From Eutreptiella sp. 'Long Island Sound 2002' (Eukaryota > Euglenozoa > Euglenophyceae > Eutreptiales > Eutreptiaceae): a stretch of DNA of 64,000 nt. The position numbers were made by a program, and so were the translations under genes. The DNA lies in contig OZ038383.1 of assembly GCA_964036045.1 (NCBI GenBank), forward strand, positions 91,857,086 through 91,921,085. Reading direction: 5' to 3'. A model generated the notes under the pieces. The model was not told where the DNA came from. It saw only the letters and a list, made by a program, of their open reading frames with translations, and ran no database searches. Positions 1 through 11,454 of this stretch are shown one piece after another. Each line of letters begins with the position of its first letter. Position 1 is the first letter of the stretch.

Positions 1-2068
1 TCCCAGCGACACTGCCCTACACACCCACTGGCTCCAAAAACGAACCCGTTACCCCGGTGACGGGCCCAGTCCCACCGCTAACCCTACTACTGGCCCCGAA
101 TGACGCCAAACCCACACAGACGACCGTCATCCACCACGAGGCAAAATGGCGCATACCAAAACACCACATGACCGCTCAAGACCTACCGCAGGTTCTTCAC
201 GACTCCCAGAGCATGCCACGCACATGCTCAGCCTGTGACCCGGATGCACCCACCACACCATGGCCCGTATTGCACCTCATATTACGCCACCACACCGGCC
301 CCACAGCCCACCTGCCGCCACAGGCCTACGCATGGATGGCCCCATGGTTCTGCAGCACCGATGCAAAACCCGTGGTGGCGTGGAACCTGGACCACAAACC
401 CCAGTGGCTATTCACCACAACGCCCACCTGGACCCGCCCTGACCCTCCTGGAATCGCCATCCGTTACAGCATGTACGAACCAGGCAGAACAGGCAAGCAT
501 GAGCACCCCTATTATCTGCGCCACCACCCCTGCCACAGACCGGAACACCGAACACAAACCCTCACATGCCGCGACCTTAACCCGGACACGCCCTACATCC
601 TCCACTACATCTACTCCTCCCTCACACAAGGACAACCAGAACAAGGACTCATAGCCACGTCCCCCCACGCGAAGCGCATCATCTCTAAAGGAATAGGGGT
701 GTACGCCACCCCTATCCTGCAACCCACAAACCCGGTGGCTTACCTCACCACGGGGCCCGCCATATACGCCTACCTGCCCATGAACCCATGCTGCCTCCCA
801 CAGGCATAACCAGCGGACCTGCTCTTCTTCACCGACGCCTCAGGCGAATCCGCCCTCACGCCCATTAGCAGGGGGGCCACCCTGCAACTGACCCACACCG
901 GGAGACACTACCACATGGACCACCACGGGGGCCACACCACCTACGGGGCCTCCTCCCACAGGGAGCTGGGGGCCATAGCCAACGCCATCGCCAAAATCTC
1001 GGCCAAGGTACCCAACCACTTCCCGCACGTCGTCCGGGTCTGGTTCGTAGTGGACGCCACTGTCGACACACACCTGCTCCTCCGCATAGCAGGACAACCA
1101 CTCCACAAAGCCACCGCGACAAGCCTCGGCACCCAAGCACTGCTGCTCAGGAAAGCCCTTTGCAGCCTTCCCCCCTACGTCCAACTTCACATCGTGAAAC
1201 AAGAGTCCCAGAGGCACCAATACGGAAATGGCAAGGTCCACATCCCGGCAGTACACCACGGCACTACGCACCTGCCGACCCTCCAGGTGCCCGACCTCAA
1301 CCGGAACCACCCACACCTCCAACACATACCCCCCGAACCGGAGCCCCATCGGACCCCGGACTAGGTGCCTGAGGACGCCCCCTATACCTGACACGACAGA
1401 GCAGACCATTACCCCAACCCCATCCCACATCTCGCCCCTATGCTGGGCGACACGGACAGCCGAGGCGCACATCCAAGACCTCCAGGAGAAACTGACAGTC
1501 CCCCTCTACCACTCGTTGCTACGCCCAGCGTGCATCCCAGCCCACCTGCAGAAACGACGCATCCAGCTCCTCAGGGAGAAACTACCACTCATCACCAGGG
1601 TTGCCCAATGGCTCCCCCGCAAGCACATCCACGTCCCGGAAGAACACGCCCGCTGCCCGTGCGACCACACCACCCCGGAGGACTGGGAACACTTTAAGAT
1701 ATGCCCCCTCCATACTGGCAGGGACACACTAGTGGGCTGGTCCCCTGCGGCAACACGAAGGCTGGCCAGCCCACAGCCACGCACACCAGGCCACCGAACA
1801 CCTCTTCAGGGATCCCCTGGTCAAGGAGGCCACTATGAGAGGGGCGGTGACACAGGCCCTACACCGACACCTCACCAAACACGCGGAAAACCCGATGGGC
1901 GCAGCAGCGCACCTCCAGCTGGAAGCAGTCCGCAGAGCAGCGACCCAAATGGTACACCGCAAACACATCCTGCTGACACACGCGGAGCAACTAACCGACC
2001 CCATTGCCAGGGAACACTTGCTGCGTCTCATCCATTACCATGCCGTGCATCACGTAGAAGTCCACTAA
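1..2068 (+). pseudogene. LINE-type ORF2, 3' part: RNase H and zinc knuckle, broken
   Basis: This is the C-terminal part of a non-LTR retrotransposon polyprotein, open from the window's left edge. The first reading frame runs to a TAA at 807-809 and continues in the same frame to about 1364. It contains an RNase H domain: FTDASG near 828-845, SSHRELGAI near 950-975, a third acidic block FVVDAT near 1040-1055, and a YGNGKVH block near 1220-1241. The final catalytic Asp of the usual GN..AD motif appears as His. A frame change near 1300-1400 leads to a CPCDH...EHF..CP zinc-knuckle-like motif (1654-1704), typical of LINE C-termini. A further shift gives a helical tail (1835-2068). With one stop and two shifts it cannot encode a full protein. 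No reverse transcriptase is visible; it would lie to the left of the window. Confidence 0.7.
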
Positions 2069-2603
2069 GCTGCTCCGCACCCCACACACGCCCCCGATCT
2101 CTGTCCACAGGCCTCCAAGACGCCACCGGAGCACCCCAGAAGGCCACACACCGCAACACCCCCCCGCCACAAGCACCCACGACACCCGAAGGCCCACTTC
2201 TGACGCACGGGACCACCAGGCACCGCCCAGCCCAACCAAGCCCGGCCAGGACGGCCCATACATCGACGTGGACGCGCAGGACCCCGACAGCCCACCCCCC
2301 AAGCCCACCCAGACCCGGACAAAACCCCCCCCTTCACACTGACCACCATCCGCGACCCCGACCCCCTCCGAGCAGCCCTCCAAGGCAGGGCCTTAGGCAC
2401 TCCCCTGGGTTGGTACCGCCTACAAGAGAGCTGGACCGGGCTCACCGTCAAAGCCCTCCAGGACCCAGCCACCCCAGGCAAAGCCCTCCAAAAGGCCATC
2501 GTAGACCTCGACCTCTGGTGAGCCCGCAAACACACCCAAGGCCAGCACGTCTGGATCCTGCCGATCAAATGGGGACAGGCCCTGACAAACGACACCGACA
2601 CCA

Positions 2604-3266
2604 ATGTCACACGTCGAGGGACCACACGCCTATGACGATCCCCAGCGGAGAGGGACCACCCAGCAGACCCGAACCACCCCGAACAGTGGGAACAGGCCAC
2701 GACATCGAATCCCGACACCGCCCTCCGCGCCGCCGGCCTTTGCACCCCCGACGACGACCCCCCCCCCCCGGCCAACAGACAGCGACCACCCCCCGCCTGA
2801 GGTCTGGTGTACAGTCCTTGAGCGCGGGCACTACTACGTAGTGGCCGCCGCAGCAACATCCATCGGCCCAGAATGGCTCGTCAAAGGTACCGACACCATG
2901 CTCGCCCCAGGGGCCGCCCAACCAGGGGCAGTAGGGGCACCCACCACCCCTCACAAAGTCCTCAGGGGCGTCCTCCAGCCGGGGAACAAGGCCCCGGCTC
3001 GCGCCCTGGTCCAAATCACCTCGGGGCGGGCGGGCAACCACCTGGGACTGGCCATGCCCTGCCTGTCCCAGTGGATCAAGCGCCGCTGGCCGTCCACGGG
3101 GACCGTGCCCCGAATCTGGGCCATCCCCACCGCCCCCACACAAGTCGAGGCAGGCCCAGACACGCGGACAGACCCCCCCACCAGGCCTCAACACCCCCTC
3201 ACCTACGGATACCAGGCCAACCACAGGGTCCTCCACCGCATGGACCTTAGCCCAGCACTGGAATAG
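2604..3266 (+). CDS. Hypothetical ORF in GC-rich DNA
   Basis: This is a 220-codon open frame downstream of the LINE remnant. The first 70 residues are Pro/Thr/Arg-rich. From about residue 70 (near 2810) the composition is more protein-like, with EVWCTVLERGHYYVV, GPEWLVKGTD and a WIKRRWP stretch. I recognise no family. Long chance frames are common in this GC-rich, T-poor DNA, so it may be non-coding. If real, it could be LINE-associated or part of a neighbouring broken element. Confidence 0.25.
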   Translation: MSHVEGPHAYDDPQRRGTTQQTRTTPNSGNRPRHRIPTPPSAPPAFAPPTTTPPPRPTDSDHPPPEVWCTVLERGHYYVVAAAATSIGPEWLVKGTDTMLAPGAAQPGAVGAPTTPHKVLRGVLQPGNKAPARALVQITSGRAGNHLGLAMPCLSQWIKRRWPSTGTVPRIWAIPTAPTQVEAGPDTRTDPPTRPQHPLTYGYQANHRVLHRMDLSPALE

Positions 3267-4271
3267 CCTCTTCCCACCACTGAACAGAAGGTGCACCATA
3301 TACGCACACTCATCTGCAAAATCCTTGCCGCGACCGCAAAAGACGGCAAGCTTCTCCTCCAAACCGCCAGGCCTACAAGTGACCACCCAGGGGCGCCGCT
3401 GCAAGCGGACACATCCACCGACACAACACACGCGACCCCAGCGCCACATCCCCCCACACGACCCCCGCTCCTGCCCCTTCCTCCCCACTCCCGACCCGGT
3501 GGCCGGCACACGCCCACTATCGCGCGCAGCCCCGGGCCCCGCGACACGAACCTCCCCCAGCCGCCCAAACAACCACACACGCCCGCCACAGACCCTCGCG
3601 CCGAACATCCCTCACCGCCCCCCACACCGAACAACCCACACACACCCGCCGCGGGGAGCCCCACGCAACCCTTCACACCCAGCCCGCCCAGTGACCCGCC
3701 CAGTGACCCGCACACACCCCTGAAACCCTAGGTCCAAGCCCCCCGATCCCTGAATGCAGCCCACGCGAACTTTTCCCCGCCGCGGACACCAACCCACACG
3801 CCCTCACGCATTGCAGGAGCGCAGCCCAGCCGAGCCCAGAAGGCAGAGACCGCAGCTCCGCGCCTCCCTCGCCCACCGTTGCCGACTGGATCGGCCCATA
3901 GGGCCGCCAGGTCACAGCCGGGCCCCCCACGCCACCCGCCCCCAACCCGCGGCCCGAGGACATGCCCTCCATCCTCCCCGCCGTCCCCGCGGCGGAGGCC
4001 GCCGCGGCCGGCAAAGCCGCACCCGCCAGCATAGCAGTGCAACCCACATCCCCCAAAACCACCACCTCCTCCTCGTCCTCATCCTCATCGACGCCCTCCA
4101 CCTTTTCCTTTGCCCCCCCTCTCCCCGCCCACCTCATCCACAAAGCCACTGCCAAAGGCAAAGCTGCAGCCGCACGCCAAGCTGCCGGAAGCCCCCCTGC
4201 CCCCACACAGGCAATCCAGGCACCCTGGCAGCACTGTGAACCACGCACCTGAGTTGCTCCACGGGTTAACA
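3267..4271. other. GC-rich flank, no confident gene
   Basis: This stretch is strongly C-rich and T-poor on the plus strand, with Pro/Ala/Ser-rich chance frames such as 3962-4252, which includes a Ser run from a TCC/TCG/TCA repeat near 4065-4092. I see no domain. It ends at the left terminus of the giant LTR element. Confidence 0.5.
4237..4271. repeat. 35-bp block shared with the small LTR element
   Basis: The block AACCACGCA...GGTTAACA next to the giant element's left end closely matches 18310-18345 in the small LTR element, where it directly precedes a CTCCCCTCCC tract. Here the tract is missing and the giant LTR starts two bases later. It may be the remnant of a terminal module from a related element. 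No function is assigned. Confidence 0.55.
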
Positions 4272-6790
4272 GCTGTTCCGGGGCTACCATCCCCGGGTCG
4301 ACCTTCTCCAAGCCCATGCGGCCTCCTCCCTTGCACGCGTAGCACAAGCAGAAGACCACTCACATCCACATGAACTCAGTGAGCATCCATTGGGATTGCG
4401 AAATCGAAGCAATCCCTTTGAGGTCTAAACAACAAGGGAAAGAAAGCATGTACAAAAGGTAATAGGAACATGTAAAACCTCCGAAACATGTCCCGGTTAG
4501 GGTAAGGTACAGAAATCAACATAAGTCACAAAGGAAGAGGCATCAAGGCAGGAGAGAGGGGGACAAAGGGAGCCCATCCTCCCACTCAGCACATCCTGGG
4601 TAGCCTGATTCAGGATCCCCAAGGAGGAAGAACAAAACATGCAAAAACAACAAGACATCGGTAAGGCCCATTGGCTGTCAAAGCCTACCCTGGTGGGGGG
4701 GTTGTCACTCTCCACTCCCGGCACTACAGGACCCCAGAGGCGGGGGTCTAGTGCCTACACACTTACCTTCCATCCTCCCCAAATATCCCAACTCAAGTCC
4801 CCTTGGGGCAGGAGAGAGCCCCACCACACCACCGTAGAAGGGGTGGTGGTCCTGGTTGCCTATAAGACTTAGGCCCCAGAAATTCTGTGGAAAAGGGGGT
4901 AAAGTGGTGAATCGCCCATACCACCTCAGGATCCCACATCCCAAAAGGAAACAAGGGTGGTTGGGGGTAGCCAAGACTTTCACCCTGACACACAGAGAGG
5001 GGCAGGACCCAACTCGACACGGGCTCTAAGACCTAGCATGGGAAGCAGGGCACAAAAACGGGCAAAACCAAAAATCAGAGGTTACCCACTCCAACACACT
5101 CTCCCGCCAAGGGAAAGAAGATTCGAAGAATTCCATGTGGGCACATCCAAAGGGCATTAGTCAAACATTATACCCACCAGATATCCGAGTCTGGCTCCCT
5201 GATACCGTGTCACTGTCACAAGTCTGGTAGGCTGCGCACTTTGGTGAAATTCCCCTTAAGTGAAAAACAAGGGAAATGAGAATGCAAATAACTCCCGCAT
5301 AGGGTCAGCCTAAGGTTCAGGGAAGTGCATGCACAAAGCATCTGGGAAGGAGTTGATTGTCCTAAATAGGTTGGCTCTACCTCTCCTTCAGGTTGGAGCA
5401 AGCCAACAAACTCCAATACCCACTTTTTGAGGTCATTTTTGGGGACCTCAAAAAGGGCTTATGCATACATTCCTGAGTCAGATTTGAAGTCCAATTTGAG
5501 GTGACATATGGGTTTGGTCTGATCGCATAAGGGTAGGCCAAAGCCCAAGCTCCTCAAATATGGGGGATGGACACTGATGAGAGGCCATGGGTAAAATATT
5601 GGCCCAAATCAAGAAGATGGTCTAATTTTTCCATGGCCCAGAAGTGACCTCATGAAATTTGGAATTTTCAACAAAGTTCCAGAGAAAATTCGAAACAGTG
5701 AACCTGTGTACCAGTAACCTTCCAGCAAATGCTCAATACAAAGTAGAGAGCACCATTGAAAACATAGAAAAAGACCCCAAGGTCCGACTCCTCATAGGTT
5801 CTTTACTGTTTACCCGCCAAGTGACTACATGACAGGGTGGTTTTCAGGGTCCATAATGTACATCTCTGGGACCATGTAAAACCACTATCCTATACACTTG
5901 GCAGACTTGGTTCCAATGGATTGGGTAGGTGATAGAACATACCAGAAACAAGTTCAAATACCCAACGTAGACACATTGGGGAGGTCTAGGGTCAGGTAAC
6001 AAGGAGATTTGGCCCAGAGACCCGACAGAACCAAGTGAATGAAGTGAACACACAAAATCTGAAATCTCCAAAACGTTTTAGAGATTGCAATGGTGTGGTA
6101 GGCCCAAAGTGAGTTATAACCAGGTAAAGTCATGCACGTGGAGTGAAAAGCATGTCTGTACATTGGAATCATTACTTGAGTTTCCAACTCAACATGTACA
6201 TGAAGATATGAGTTCCAAGGTTCAACCCATAACTGACTAAATTTGGGCAATGTTCACATGACCAAATTTACTACACGCAAAAATTGACCAAAATTGCACA
6301 CAGAAAATTGGTCGTAGCGTAAAGACAAAATTCGAGGACAACCATTAGTGACAATATATTGATAGTAGGGATCATGGAGACCACGAATGATCGAAAGTTC
6401 GACCTGAAAACTCAAAAGTAGTGGATCTCCATGGTCACCACAAGTGAACACATGAAAAACAAAAAAATCAAGACAAAATCACTAAAATTTATATGTGGCC
6501 CTATGTAAAATGAATCACGGCCGAACAAAGTGCATTAACGAAAGTAGACACATGCCACAACACGCACAAACAACACTTAGACTCGAACGCGACGCAAGCT
6601 CGAAAAGTAGGCCCATGACAGGCCAAATATGAGTGATTTTTGGCATAAAATGAATTTGCCAAAATGGGCTCAAAAAAGTTTAAAATTTCGAACCAAAAGA
6701 TAGTGAAAGTGTCGAAACGCAACTAAAACTCGAACATATATTGTTTGTACTCACCAAGTACGAGCAAAATGAGCTCTTACTTATTTTCCG

Positions 6791-6821
6791 TCGCCACTAT
6801 ATCTTGGGGATATAGTGGCGA
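6791..6821. repeat. Hairpin with 13-bp arms in giant LTR
   Basis: The arms TCGCCACTATATC and GATATAGTGGCGA flank a 5-base loop. The right LTR keeps a 12-bp version at 16543-16573 although its loop has changed. The word ATAGTGGCGA recurs near 7521 in the same LTR. It could be an RNA structure or a protein site; nothing in the sequence decides. Confidence 0.7.
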
Positions 6822-7733
6822 ACTTTGAGCACATGAAAACAAAGTGCTCAACATGTCGATATCAAAATTGACGCCAAAAATCACCAATGGCTCAAATGGA
6901 CTCGAACCAAAGTGATAATGAAAGTAGGGACTCGTTGCTACGACACCAAAAAGAAATTACGGAAAGACTGGACAATGATGTGACACACGAAGTCGACAAA
7001 GGGCATCATGAACACAACAAAATTGCACTATTTATGCATGAGAGTGGGTCCCACCATGGAGTGTGGTGACCCACCACGACCATACCTCGACGTTGCAAAG
7101 GGAAGGAAAGGCAAACCAAAATGATTACCAATGTTGGGTTCACCCTGGAATCAATGAAATCAACTTGAGCTTGAGATTCACCATGGTCTCTTCACCACAA
7201 CGGAAACTCAATTCAATCTGAATGATTGAGGCATATCTCCAAACTGGCTTGCAACTCACACAAACAAATAACATACCATTGTAGAGCAGAGGCATGCCAT
7301 TTTGATTGCATCTCTATTCAAGAGAAATGGATGGAAAACATCAATTTACGGTTAGGTTGAAGTGACTACATGAAATGCATAAGATATGCATGCCATGCCT
7401 AATCTAACAATGGGGGGTAAAAGAAAAAGGCACCGTAAGGTGCCGGCAACGATGCCTAAGCTATCCCTATACTTTAAATGGCTGGGCATCATGACTTTAG
7501 GGGGTTTTTGAAAATAGTGGCGACGGAACCTGAACTTCTAATTCCCTGTCATAAACTAAGTCTTGACTATTACAACCGTGCAGTCAGAATTAATTCAGGT
7601 CAACAGGATGGACTTTCCGTAAAGGCCAGTTCATGGTCTCGCGATTTGGGTCGCCAGATCCCAACTGGCAGTTCGCCCGCGAATTGGCGCGACGCCGGTT
7701 CACCACCAGGCCGCTGCCAATATCTAACTTCTG

Positions 7734-7768
7734 TACCTATGCGAATTTAAGGCAAATTCGCATAGGTA
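7734..7768. repeat. Perfect 15-bp hairpin in giant LTR
   Basis: The arms TACCTATGCGAATTT and AAATTCGCATAGGTA flank the loop AAGGC. The identical structure is present in the other LTR at 17113-17147. Two weaker hairpins precede it (GCCAG/CTGGC near 7652-7668 and CGCC/GGCG just after). It lies close to the 5' end of the LTR on the minus strand. Confidence 0.75.
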
Positions 7769-8055
7769 TCAACAGGGCAATTGATTCCCTAATGACTAAT
7801 ACAAAAGCGGCGGAAAAACACGCCGAGTTCCCTGATATCCCTACTGCAGGCTCAAGTCAAAAGACCAATGAGAGGACAGGTTAAGGGGGGATGAAGGCTA
7901 ACAATATCCCCTATCAAATCCCATAGTGTGGGCCCCTAATAGGCTACACAAAGGGATGACGGGGGTCAGCACAAGGAGGAGTATGTGTGCCCATAACCGG
8001 GGATCAGGCCCCACAGGGGGGGCCGGGGGGCGCAGGGCATGACAGAAACCAAACA

Positions 8056-8219
8056 CTCCCCTCCCTAGCTCAACGACACCGTTGAAGCGGAAAAAACAAA
8101 GGTGGTGACGTCGTGACCCAGAACCAGGAAAAAAACAGGGATGGGATGGGTGGGTGTAAAACTTCACCTACGGCTCAAATCGTTTTACACTCCCCTCCCC
8201 AGCCCAGCAATCGTGCTGG
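8056..8219 (-). promoter_or_regulatory. Two polypurine-tract/hairpin modules beside the 3' LTR
   Basis: Directly inside the left LTR lies ACA|CTCCCCTCCC (8056-8065), which on the minus strand is a GGGAGGGGAG polypurine tract next to the LTR's TGT. It is followed by a short hairpin, TCAACG/CGTTGA (8070-8085). About 134 bases on, the arrangement repeats: ACA|CTCCCCTCCCC (8190-8200) and the hairpin CCAGCA/TGCTGG (8204-8219). The first tract is the natural plus-strand primer. The second may be an internal tract or the scar of an older terminus. The small LTR element has the same double layout at 18206-18385. Confidence 0.6.
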
Positions 8220-9866
8220 CAAAAACTGACACGGAAAAAGGATTTTAGCCGTGTGGTGTCCCTCTGCCCATCAGTGCTTCTGTTGGGCTGAACTATCAGG
8301 TTAGCACAACAACCTACTGCAGTTCTACACATTCAAATGAAAAACAAACAACACAGAGAGTCAATCAGTTAAAACTCAAGGTATGCTGTGACAGGGGGAA
8401 ATGGTTTAGGCATGCCATCATTATCCTCTGTCCAGCACCTATCCAGATTGAAGACTGAATGTTCTTTCAAGACAATGGCTGCCCACTTCCATGAAGGAAG
8501 GGCCCACGTGCCAACATTGGGTGAAAAAATAGAAGCAGATGACAGTCCATTCAGTGGGCTGGGACCCATATCTTCAGTGGGCGTTAGATCCCATCAACCC
8601 CAGCGATGCAGAGAAGAACAATGTACAGATTGCTACTGATCATCCACCATCAGTCAGGATTCAGGATAGAGGTACTGCAGAGGCTATGCCAGCGCCTGCA
8701 GTGCCTGGATTCAGTCAGAGTACTTGCAGCATACATATTTCAGTCAGAATACTCAGCATACCTTACTCCAGTTTCACTGAGGGACACCAAAAGTTACTGT
8801 ACTCATACCACAAGCAGTGCTGTCTACAGCCACAGCCTCCACAAGAGCTTACATTAGGGGGAATACTTGAGGTGCCCCCTTAGCCATGGCGGCTCTGTGG
8901 ACTCTTTCAGGAAGTTGCTGCGACCTTTTATGCACCTCAGACTGGTCCAGTTTCAACCCCCTGCAGCTGCCAGGTTTCTGGCCGATACCTGGGTTCACAT
9001 GGCCATTTCCCCTCGTGACCCTATCCCTGGTTACCCAGCCATGGGATTGTACAAGAACTGACCCGACTTGGTCATCAGTGGATCTTCTGGACCGGTCTGA
9101 CTCAAAGACATTGAACTGCTGCAGTGCAGAACAGACTCTTGAGGGCCTCTGGGTGTTGGTGCTGCACCAAAAGGCCAGAAGCGTCCTCTTAACAGCCCAT
9201 GTGTCGGGGGTGTCCACAGCCCCAGTGGCTGCAACCTACGCACTGTACGTACTGGGGTCTGGACTCCACTCCGACACTAAATGTGCTGCCTAAGTACACG
9301 TATATGCTGGGTGCTCCGCATATGGGGGCCTGCACTTGACCGCACTACCCGGCGGGTCCCGCTGTTTGCAGTCCAACAACCTGTTTCTTCTTTGATTGGC
9401 CCTTTTAATTGTGTTTGGGTGTTGGCGACCCCGAACAAGGGGACTGTTGCAGTTTGGGAGCCAATTTCAGGCACACATAGGCTGGACAATACCCTGTGAT
9501 GCTGCCAGTCTGGGGCCTATCTGCCCAAGTTGGTGGCCTGGTCGTGTCAGCTCCATACGGACAGCAATTATGATTGTATATGTATCAGTGGGAGATCGGC
9601 TGAGTGCCCATCTCCTGTGGTAGAGGAAGAGGGATTATTGTAGGCATATGGACCCAGGATATGGAGGTCGTACCGCCTCAAGTCCAGACCTGATGGTCTG
9701 ATGGACTACATTGGCTTAACGGCTCCCCTTGGATCCTGAATTACATCCTGATGAATGTATTTACTATGGGTGTCCCAACCTCTGCCTGCAGGACAGGGGG
9801 GTGCAGAAGATATGACATACATATGCACATATAAGGGAGAAGAGAAAACCTACACATTCCCCAGAG

Positions 9867-9935
9867 CCCCAGAGACTTGCAACTGGGCGGTCTGGTTCCC
9901 AGATCCCCAGAGACTTGCAACTGGGCGGTCTGGTT
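9867..9935. repeat. 31-bp repeat, two copies plus a distant third
   Basis: A unit starting CCCCAGAGACTTGCAACTGG and ending GGCGGTCTGGTT occurs at 9867-9897 and 9905-9935, separated by 7 bases. Its first 24 bases recur at 10570-10593. Confidence 0.85.
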
Positions 9936-11427
9936 TGGTACTGTGGGTAGGCAGCGCCCACAGTGAGATGTCAGGACACTTCAGATCACAGTGAACACAT
10001 CACTACTACACCCGAAAGCAAGACACACTTGGCTCAGGCAGGCAGGTAGGTATCAGCCGTCCACATACGGCCTACACTTGGGGGCGCTGTAAGAAGACTA
10101 CCCCAGACCGGGGACTCCCCTAAGGTTGACTTTGGGTTCCCACTGAGTGCAGGTCCTCCAGACCCTCGCAGGGTAACCACAAGGCTGTGGTGGCACTCTT
10201 TGACGATGCGTGAGTGCATCCATAAGGTAGATTGTCCGTCTACCCGGGAAGAACCTTGCTGGATCTGGTGGGCCCCCACTGGAGGACATTGTTCACCCCC
10301 TGCTGCCAAGCACACTCCTCACGCGCACTCCACTCACCAACTCACACATTCCGCGGTGTTCCAGCGGGCTGATGGGGCGTTTGACGTGGTCTCCTAGGAG
10401 GCCACGGTTGGGGCTAAGCTGGACGGCAGGACATCGTCCTGCGGGTCCCTAAGGTCCATGACACTGACATTCATGGCACCACGCTCATGCCCTCATCACC
10501 CGAGCAAGACTCGAAATCCTGCTCAGGGGCAACCAATCCTGGCACAGGCCGCGATCATCTTGGTCAAGTCCCCAGAGACTTGCAACTGGGCGGCAGGACC
10601 TTGATCGGACGGCTCTGGCTGGATAGGAAAGGGGAAAGGAAAAAAGAAGGAGGGGATGTCGTTAACCATCACCTCCTTGGTCCGGTCACAGTCCGTCACA
10701 GCTGCCAGGACCCGTACGCTGCAGCGACAGGGCTCACCGGTCGTTGGCACTTCAGGCTTTTCTGGCTGTGCAGACTGGGGTGCCTTCACCTGACAGCACA
10801 ATCCAGCCAAGAGGGACGTCATAATGCATTGGGCGTCCACGAGCTGTGGGTCGCCCTTTGCTGGCATCGAAGCAGGGGGAGTATCTTATTCAATCCACCC
10901 TCTGGAACTCTGTCAAATCCCAGCCTGGGTGGCCATACTCCCGGACGGGGCGAGCAGGACTGATATGCTGTTAGCATAGCCCCATTCATCGGATGGGGAC
11001 TCTGGGTTACTGCTCTCAGGGGCAGTCCCAGTCAGTCTTTGGACCTCATTCAGTCCTTCGCTCAAGCCCTGTTCAGGTGTGAATCCTGCTGGAGTCAATG
11101 GCAGCAAACTGCTCAGCATTTCTGGACAAATGGGCGTGGCATCAGGACCACTTTCACAGTGGGTCCCTGCCAGTGGTTGCGAAACCTGTAGGGGTCTCTC
11201 CATTCTGTCCTTACCTGCTGATTGTGTGTTCACAGGTGTGTATGTGGGATTGACGTCCAACCATCGGGTAGCCACCAGCTTTCGCTGGGCATCCCTGACT
11301 CAGACCCAAGAAAGAGGAAAGAGAATAAGTCTTGAGTGGGTTGGCATGTCATGACATCCTGAAAGCCAGGGGTCTCGCCAGAGCACCCCTTACCTTCTCA
11401 TCCATGCCATCTCATGCCCAATCAGTA

Positions 11428-11454
11428 GGTCCATGGCACTCAGTCCATGGCACC
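11428..11454. repeat. TCCATGGCAC double motif (one of four)
   Basis: GGTCCATGGCACT, two to three bases, then GTCCATGGCACC. Related copies lie at 12277-12303 in this element and at 19027-19053 and 19088-19114 in the small LTR element. Each half carries the palindrome CCATGG or a decayed form of it. Sharing between two different LTR elements suggests a functional or inherited motif. Confidence 0.7.

Larger units (their letters stand above)
4274..8055 (-). repeat. 3' LTR of giant element (3,782 bp)
   Basis: This is the left copy of the long direct repeat. It is collinear with 14030-17434 apart from small differences and one segment of roughly 375 bp (about 6966-7342) that is absent from the right copy. 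The short open frames in it are not supported as genes. It contains two strong conserved hairpins (6791-6821 and 7734-7768). Terminal bases are TG and CA. Confidence 0.7.

Noticed and set aside
2607-3608. 333-codon minus-strand frame
   Set aside because: Gly/Arg/Cys/Trp-rich and without a domain; expected from C-rich plus-strand DNA with few stops on the complement.
7478-7884. Two overlapping small ORFs conserved in both giant LTRs (also near 16857-17263)
   Set aside because: Conservation follows from the LTR duplication, not coding. They overlap in different frames and span the 15-bp hairpin.
8056-8085. Helitron terminus (hairpin near a short conserved end)
   Set aside because: The hairpin lies next to a polypurine tract bordering an LTR, there is no CTRR end, and no Rep/helicase is present.
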